Of a stretch of DNA of 8,789 nucleotides, positions 5,759 to 8,789 are shown one piece after another (the stretch's first letter is position 1; each line of letters starts with the position of its first letter). This DNA is from an uncultured Ignavibacteriota bacterium (GTDB lineage: Bacteria > Bacteroidota > Ignavibacteria > Tepidaquicellales > Tepidaquicellaceae). Where the stretch lies: contig CALGOI010000429.1 in NCBI GenBank assembly GCA_937959065.1, positions 1 to 8,789 on the forward strand, written 5' to 3'. Under the pieces are notes generated by a model. It saw only the letters and a program-made list of their open reading frames with translations, ran no database searches and had not been told where the DNA came from. A program made the translations under genes and the position numbers.

Positions 5759-5830
5759 GCCCTTCGGGCAAGTTCTTTTGTCTCACCATCCCGCATCCGC
5801 TATCGCTTGTGCGGGGTAGACGCCAAATAC
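5759..5830 (+). repeat. Modular hairpin repeat, truncated copy
   Basis: Stem a, GCCC-TTC-GGGC (5759-5769), and AGTTCTTTTGTCTCACCA are nearly identical to copy 1. The rest is replaced by a CCCGCA (5790-5795)/TGCGGG (5810-5815) stem. A further unit begins about 20 bp after it. Confidence 0.5.
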
Positions 5831-5849
5831 CAAAACGCAACTATATTTC

Positions 5850-6094
5850 CGCCTTCGGCGTCCTTCTTTTGCTTGCACAAAAGAAGCAAAATGCACGGCT
5901 TAATAAAAATTGCCTAAAATTATTTCCGTTTTCTGTTCGGGAAAATAAACTCGCGGTTGAGAGCCGGATAAAGATTAGAGAGCGTTTATGCTCAGACAAA
6001 TTTTCCCGCCCTCGATACATCGAGGGACACAAAAAACTCCATAATTTTTACGTCAATTTTTCTAATGCCGGTTCTTTTTAGACACCTGCGGTGT
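5850..6094 (+). repeat. Modular hairpin repeat, copy 3
   Basis: The module order is the same as in copy 1 but the stems have changed sequence. Stem a is CGCC-TTC-GGCG (5850-5860). Stem b is CTTCTTTTG (5863-5871) with CAAAAGAAG (5878-5886). The linker CTAAAATTATTTC (5914-5926) is identical to copy 1. Stem c is CGGGAAAAT (5938-5946) with ATTTTCCCG (6000-6008). Stem d is CCCTCGA (6009-6015) with TCGAGGG (6020-6026). Stem f is ACACC/GGTGT (6082-6094, loop TGC). Each replaced arm is matched by its partner arm. Confidence 0.65.
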
Positions 6095-6140
6095 ATGTGT
6101 GTTTACGTCGTGATAATTTAATCCGTAACGTTCCGCGGGG

Positions 6141-6442
6141 TTCTTTTGTTTGTTATCGCCCTTCGGGCAAGTTCTTTTGTCTTGATACAAAAGAACCAAA
6201 AAAATCAAGGCTCACGCGTAAATGCGTCTAACAATTGCTGCGTTTTTTGCTCGAAGAAAAAAACTCGCTCGGAAAAGACCCTCGCTCAAACAGTTTTTCT
6301 TCGCCCTCTTCGAGGAGCGCAAAAAGCCTCGCAATTTTACTCTCGCTTCGCTCAAGCCGACGATTTCCGCATGGCCGGTTTTTCAAAAAGTACAGTCTGT
6401 CTTTTGTAGTTAATGGCGGTTTGTGAGACACATGTGGTGTCT
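6141..6442 (+). repeat. Modular hairpin repeat, copy 4
   Basis: Stem a is GCCC-TTC-GGGC (6158-6168). Stem b is GTTCTTTTGT (6171-6180) with ACAAAAGAAC (6187-6196). Stem c is CGAAGAAAAA (6252-6261) with TTTTTCTTCG (6294-6303), with the same unpaired AA and inner CT/AG pairs as copy 1. Stem d is CCTC-TTC-GAGG (6305-6315). Stem f is AGACAC (6426-6431) with GTGTCT (6437-6442). It is preceded by TTCTTTTGTTTGT (from 6141), also found before copy 2 (from 5577). Confidence 0.65.
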
Positions 6443-6448
6443 ATGGAA

Positions 6449-6474
6449 ACCCCGAAGGGGTATAATGTTTATAG
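6449..6474 (-). repeat. ACCCC hairpin module, reverse orientation
   Basis: ACCCC-GAA-GGGGT (6449-6461) followed by ATAATG and TTATAGAA. Read on the minus strand this is TTCTATAA, six bases, a TACCCC/GGGGT hairpin and TTT, the same layout as the plus-strand unit at 2149-2178. Confidence 0.5.
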
Positions 6475-6555
6475 AACAGTAATCAAAAGGAATTCCACCC
6501 CGAATGTGGTGGCACATAATAATTCGAAGGATGAATATTAATTTTACAAACCGGG

Positions 6556-6584
6556 TTCGTGGTAATTGGTGTTAATTGGTGGTA
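6556..6584 (-). repeat. 29-bp inverted repeat, right copy
   Basis: It begins TTCGTGGTAATTGG and ends TGGTGGTA. It is the inverted counterpart of 5546-5574, also built of about 10-bp units (CACCAATTAN on the minus strand). It is followed by AT-rich DNA. Confidence 0.5.
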
Positions 6585-6853
6585 TGAATTTTTTGATCAG
6601 CGGGGGAAAATTTTTTTTGAATGTTAATATTTTTGTTAAGAGCGGGTAGTAACTTTTTGGGAAGGAATTAGGGCGGAATTTTGTTAGAGATATTAAGTAA
6701 AATTTACGACGAAAAATGGTTGAGACTGAGATATTGTCAAGTGGACATTAGAGTGCTTGATTATTGTTAATAATGTTGGTAACTATGTAACTCTTGTTAA
6801 TAACTACAATTCCTTAACACAGAATTAGCGATTTTAACACAAAATTAAAAAAA

Positions 6854-6885
6854 TTTGATTTTGTTAATTAGAACAGTTAATTTTG
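6854..6885 (+). promoter_or_regulatory. Candidate Bacteroidota-type promoter of nrdJ
   Basis: TTTG (6854-6857), a 20-bp spacer and TAATTTTG (6878-6885) fit the TTTG / TAnnTTTG pattern of the housekeeping sigma factor in Bacteroidota. It lies about 135 bp before the apparent nrdJ start and would give a long leader. The AT-rich context makes a chance match possible. Confidence 0.45.
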
Positions 6886-7021
6886 TTTTAACCCCATTCT
6901 TTGACTTAATTTTTTAGTTTTTAAGCCAATCAGCAGTTAGCAGTTAAGGGAGATTTTTCCATCAACAAGGGTAAATCTTACGTTAAATCATTTTTCGTTA
7001 ATTCACAAATTTCATTATGAT

Positions 7022-7132
7022 ATGAAAATTACTAGGATATTCACAGCCAAGAGCGAATATGCCGAAGTCACGATAGAATTAGAAAAGAGCTGATCCGTGA
7101 GATGCAACTAGGACAGCTCTATAGTTTTCGAG
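7022..7132 (+). pseudogene. nrdJ: nrdJ 5' end with two in-frame stops
   Basis: ATG at 7022 begins MKITRIFTAKSEYAEV and continues to IELEK, a normal start for class II ribonucleotide reductases. In the same frame TGA (7091-7093) and TAG (7109-7111) then interrupt a stretch that in relatives reads approximately R-S-S-E-I-R-N-P-D-G-S. The codon count matches that expectation and the frame is restored at SIVFEMNDIL, so substitutions rather than a net frameshift are implied. ATG at 7133 would allow a truncated but otherwise open protein. Confidence 0.55.
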
Positions 7133-8789
7133 ATGAACGACATTCTCATCCCCAAACACTGGTCACAGGTCGCGACCGACATCATCGCACAGAAGTACTT
7201 CAGAAAAGCAGGGGTACCAAAGTACCTCAAGAAAGTCAAAGAAGAGGGTGTCCCGGAATGGCTCCAGAGGTCAGAACCGAACGAGGAAAAGCTATCCGAG
7301 CTGGACAATGAAGAGAGATTCGGCTCAGAGACTGATTCCGCGCAGGTATTCAACCGTTTAGCAGGATGCTGGACGTACTGGGGCTGGAAGCACGGATATT
7401 TCGATACAGAGCAGGATGCAAAGAATTTTTACGATGAGATGTTTTACATGCTGGCGATGCAATTCAGCGCGCCAAACTCACCACAATGGTTCAACACCGG
7501 TTTAAGCTGGGCTTACGGGATCAAAGGTCCCGCTCAGGGCCACTATTATGTAGACGGCAACACGGGCGAACTAAAAAGGTCCGAAGACGCTTACACTCAC
7601 CCACAGCCGCACGCGTGTTTCATTCAGTCAGTCAGCGATGACCTGGTGAATGAAGGCGGAATAATGGATCTCTGGGTGAGAGAAGCCAGATTATTCAAGT
7701 ATGGTTCAGGAACCGGATCAAACTTTTCACAGATCCGCGGAGACGGCGAGCCGTTAAGCGGCGGGGGAAAGTCATCGGGCTTAATGTCATTCCTTAAAAT
7801 AGGTGACAGAAGCGCCGGAGCGATCAAATCGGGCGGAACAACCAGGAGAGCCGCTAAGATGGTGACACTGGATATGGACCATCCTGATATCGAGGCATAC
7901 ATTAACTGGAAGGTAAAAGAAGAGCAGAAAGTTGCCGCCCTGGTAGCAGGCTCAAAGTCATTGAATGTACACCTTAACAGGATAATGAAGGCGTGTCATG
8001 CAGGCCACCCTGAGAACGACAATTTCGACAGGAAAAAGAACAAACAATTAGGCGCAGCCATCACTGAAGCCAGGAAAGCTCATATTCCCGTCAATTATAT
8101 AGAGAGAGTTATACAATTAGCCAAGCAAGGCTACAAGGAGATAGACGTACCTGTTTACGATACTGACTGGAACTCTGAAGCATACGCTACAGTATCCGGA
8201 CAGAACTCGAATAACAGTATAAGAACAACCAACGGTTTTATGCAGGCAGTCCAGAATGACGAGGACTGGAACCTGTATTGGAGAGTAGAGCTAGAGAAGG
8301 CCGAGAGGGAAGGCAGAGAGCCGAAACCCTGCAAGGTTTTGAAAGCTACGGAACTCTGGGACCAGATAGCATTCAGCGCATGGGCATGCGCGGACCCTGG
8401 AATACAATTCCATACCACTATTAATGAGTGGCATACCTGCCCTGCGGGCGGAGACATCAAGGCATCTAATCCTTGTTCGGAATACATGTTCCTCGACGAT
8501 ACCGCGTGTAATCTTGCATCGCTGAACCTGGTAAAATTTTACAATGACGAATCGGAAGAATTCGAGATAGAGCAGTTCAGGCATGCAACGAGACTCTGGA
8601 CTGTAGTTCTCGAGGTGAGCGTATTAATGGCTCAATTCCCGAGCAAAGAGATAGCCGAGCTGTCATATGATTACAGGACACTTGGATTAGGTTACGCAAA
8701 TCTCGGCGCGTTATTGATGAGAAAGGGAATTCCCTATGATTCGAATGACGCACTGGCGATCACAGGAGCGATCACAGCGATTCTTCATA
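7133..8789 (+). CDS. nrdJ: Adenosylcobalamin-dependent (class II) ribonucleotide reductase, partial
   Basis: Reduces ribonucleotides to deoxyribonucleotides in the cytoplasm, using a radical generated from adenosylcobalamin and needing no oxygen. The frame is open from 7112 to the window end and carries hallmark motifs: SQVATDIIAQKYFRKAG near the start, PNSPQWFNTGL, HACF with the first redox Cys (codon 7616-7618), GSGTGSNFSQIRG, SGLMSFLKIGDRSAGAIKSG, and NPCSE with the thiyl-radical Cys (codon 8474-8476) plus neighbouring Asn and Glu. The second redox Cys is in ACNLASL (codon 8507-8509), exactly 11 residues after the radical Cys as in characterised NrdJ. The C-terminal part lies outside the window. 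ATG 7133 is the first start after the in-frame stops; the natural start was probably 7022. Composition matches the core genome, unlike the upstream cassette. Confidence 0.92.
   Translation, partial: MNDILIPKHWSQVATDIIAQKYFRKAGVPKYLKKVKEEGVPEWLQRSEPNEEKLSELDNEERFGSETDSAQVFNRLAGCWTYWGWKHGYFDTEQDAKNFYDEMFYMLAMQFSAPNSPQWFNTGLSWAYGIKGPAQGHYYVDGNTGELKRSEDAYTHPQPHACFIQSVSDDLVNEGGIMDLWVREARLFKYGSGTGSNFSQIRGDGEPLSGGGKSSGLMSFLKIGDRSAGAIKSGGTTRRAAKMVTLDMDHPDIEAYINWKVKEEQKVAALVAGSKSLNVHLNRIMKACHAGHPENDNFDRKKNKQLGAAITEARKAHIPVNYIERVIQLAKQGYKEIDVPVYDTDWNSEAYATVSGQNSNNSIRTTNGFMQAVQNDEDWNLYWRVELEKAEREGREPKPCKVLKATELWDQIAFSAWACADPGIQFHTTINEWHTCPAGGDIKASNPCSEYMFLDDTACNLASLNLVKFYNDESEEFEIEQFRHATRLWTVVLEVSVLMAQFPSKEIAELSYDYRTLGLGYANLGALLMRKGIPYDSNDALAITGAITAILH

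Larger units (their letters stand above)
5512..7021. other. 1.5 kb gene-free, repeat-rich intergenic region
   Basis: The region holds several copies of the modular hairpin repeat (5592-6442), a reversed ACCCC hairpin module and flanking 29-bp inverted repeats, all listed separately. Open frames inside it are read across hairpin arms and have no protein-like character. From 6590 to 6850 I see only AT-rich sequence with scattered GTTAA/TTAAC words. From 6854 on it forms the promoter and leader of nrdJ. The leader contains a tandem AGCAGTT (6932-6945) and an AGATTT/AAATCT inverted repeat (6951-6978). No B12 riboswitch core or NrdR box is apparent. Confidence 0.65.

Noticed and set aside
5746..6081. 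Plus-strand open frame of 111 codons
   Set aside because: It runs straight through the truncated unit and copy 3 of the hairpin repeat, its composition follows the hairpin arms, and the opposite strand is equally open.
6146..6431. Four overlapping open frames on both strands
   Set aside because: All lie within repeat copy 4. Openness in several frames at once comes from GC-rich hairpin arms, and no protein-like pattern is seen.
1841..6442. CRISPR array
   Set aside because: The repeats are long, few, divergent and irregularly spaced; there is no short direct repeat with uniform unique spacers and no cas gene.
6590..7021. B12 riboswitch or NrdR box upstream of nrdJ
   Set aside because: Both are plausible for a B12-dependent reductase, but I find no B12-box-like core and no ACAC-type palindrome of the NrdR kind.
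7102..7353. Short frames on both strands at the start of nrdJ
   Set aside because: Off-frame readings of the nrdJ coding region. I considered a frameshift into the +2 frame, but the nrdJ motifs continue in the frame of 7022 and 7133.
7624..8584. Three minus-strand frames of about 92-110 codons
   Set aside because: Antisense shadows of well-conserved nrdJ sequence.

Overview
The window looks like chromosomal DNA from a member of the Bacteroidota/Chlorobiota/Ignavibacteria group. This is an inference from four things: the near absence of Shine-Dalgarno sequences, a TTTG-N20-TAnnTTTG promoter ahead of the ribonucleotide reductase gene, a class II (B12-dependent) NrdJ, and hairpin-rich intergenic repeats of a style I associate with that group. 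No marker gene fixes the taxonomy.

Layout. (1) 1-749: catalytic C-terminal half of a sensor histidine kinase. Its PAS-linker-like upstream part is interrupted by in-frame stops. (2) 872-1204: a small GIY-YIG-like protein, followed by a likely terminator. (3) 1205-2517: 1.3 kb without genes, packed with hairpins and mobile-type repeats. (4) 2518-4969: three tightly spaced same-strand genes of very low GC content, unlike their neighbours. They encode a winged-helix-like plus nucleoside-deoxyribosyltransferase/TIR-like protein, a small P-loop NTPase and a DUF5677-like helical protein. (5) 4966-5511, minus strand: a DinB-superfamily (DUF1572-like) protein whose 3' end overlaps the cassette by 3 bp. 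(6) 5512-7021: 1.5 kb without genes, with further copies of the repeat in (3) and a pair of 29-bp inverted repeats about 1 kb apart. (7) 7022-8789: nrdJ, running off the window. Its body is open, but the first 30 codons contain two in-frame stops.

The three-gene AT-rich cassette is the best candidate for an undescribed system. It pairs a putative nucleotide- or NAD-cleaving effector with a P-loop protein and a DUF5677 protein, an arrangement that resembles an anti-phage or stress-response operon. I cannot match it to a named system. The second notable feature is a modular repeat with four or more copies. Its order of hairpins is kept while stem sequences change on both sides, which argues for selection on, or copying through, a folded structure. 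Copies of this repeat flank the cassette (together with the DinB-like gene) on both sides in the same orientation.
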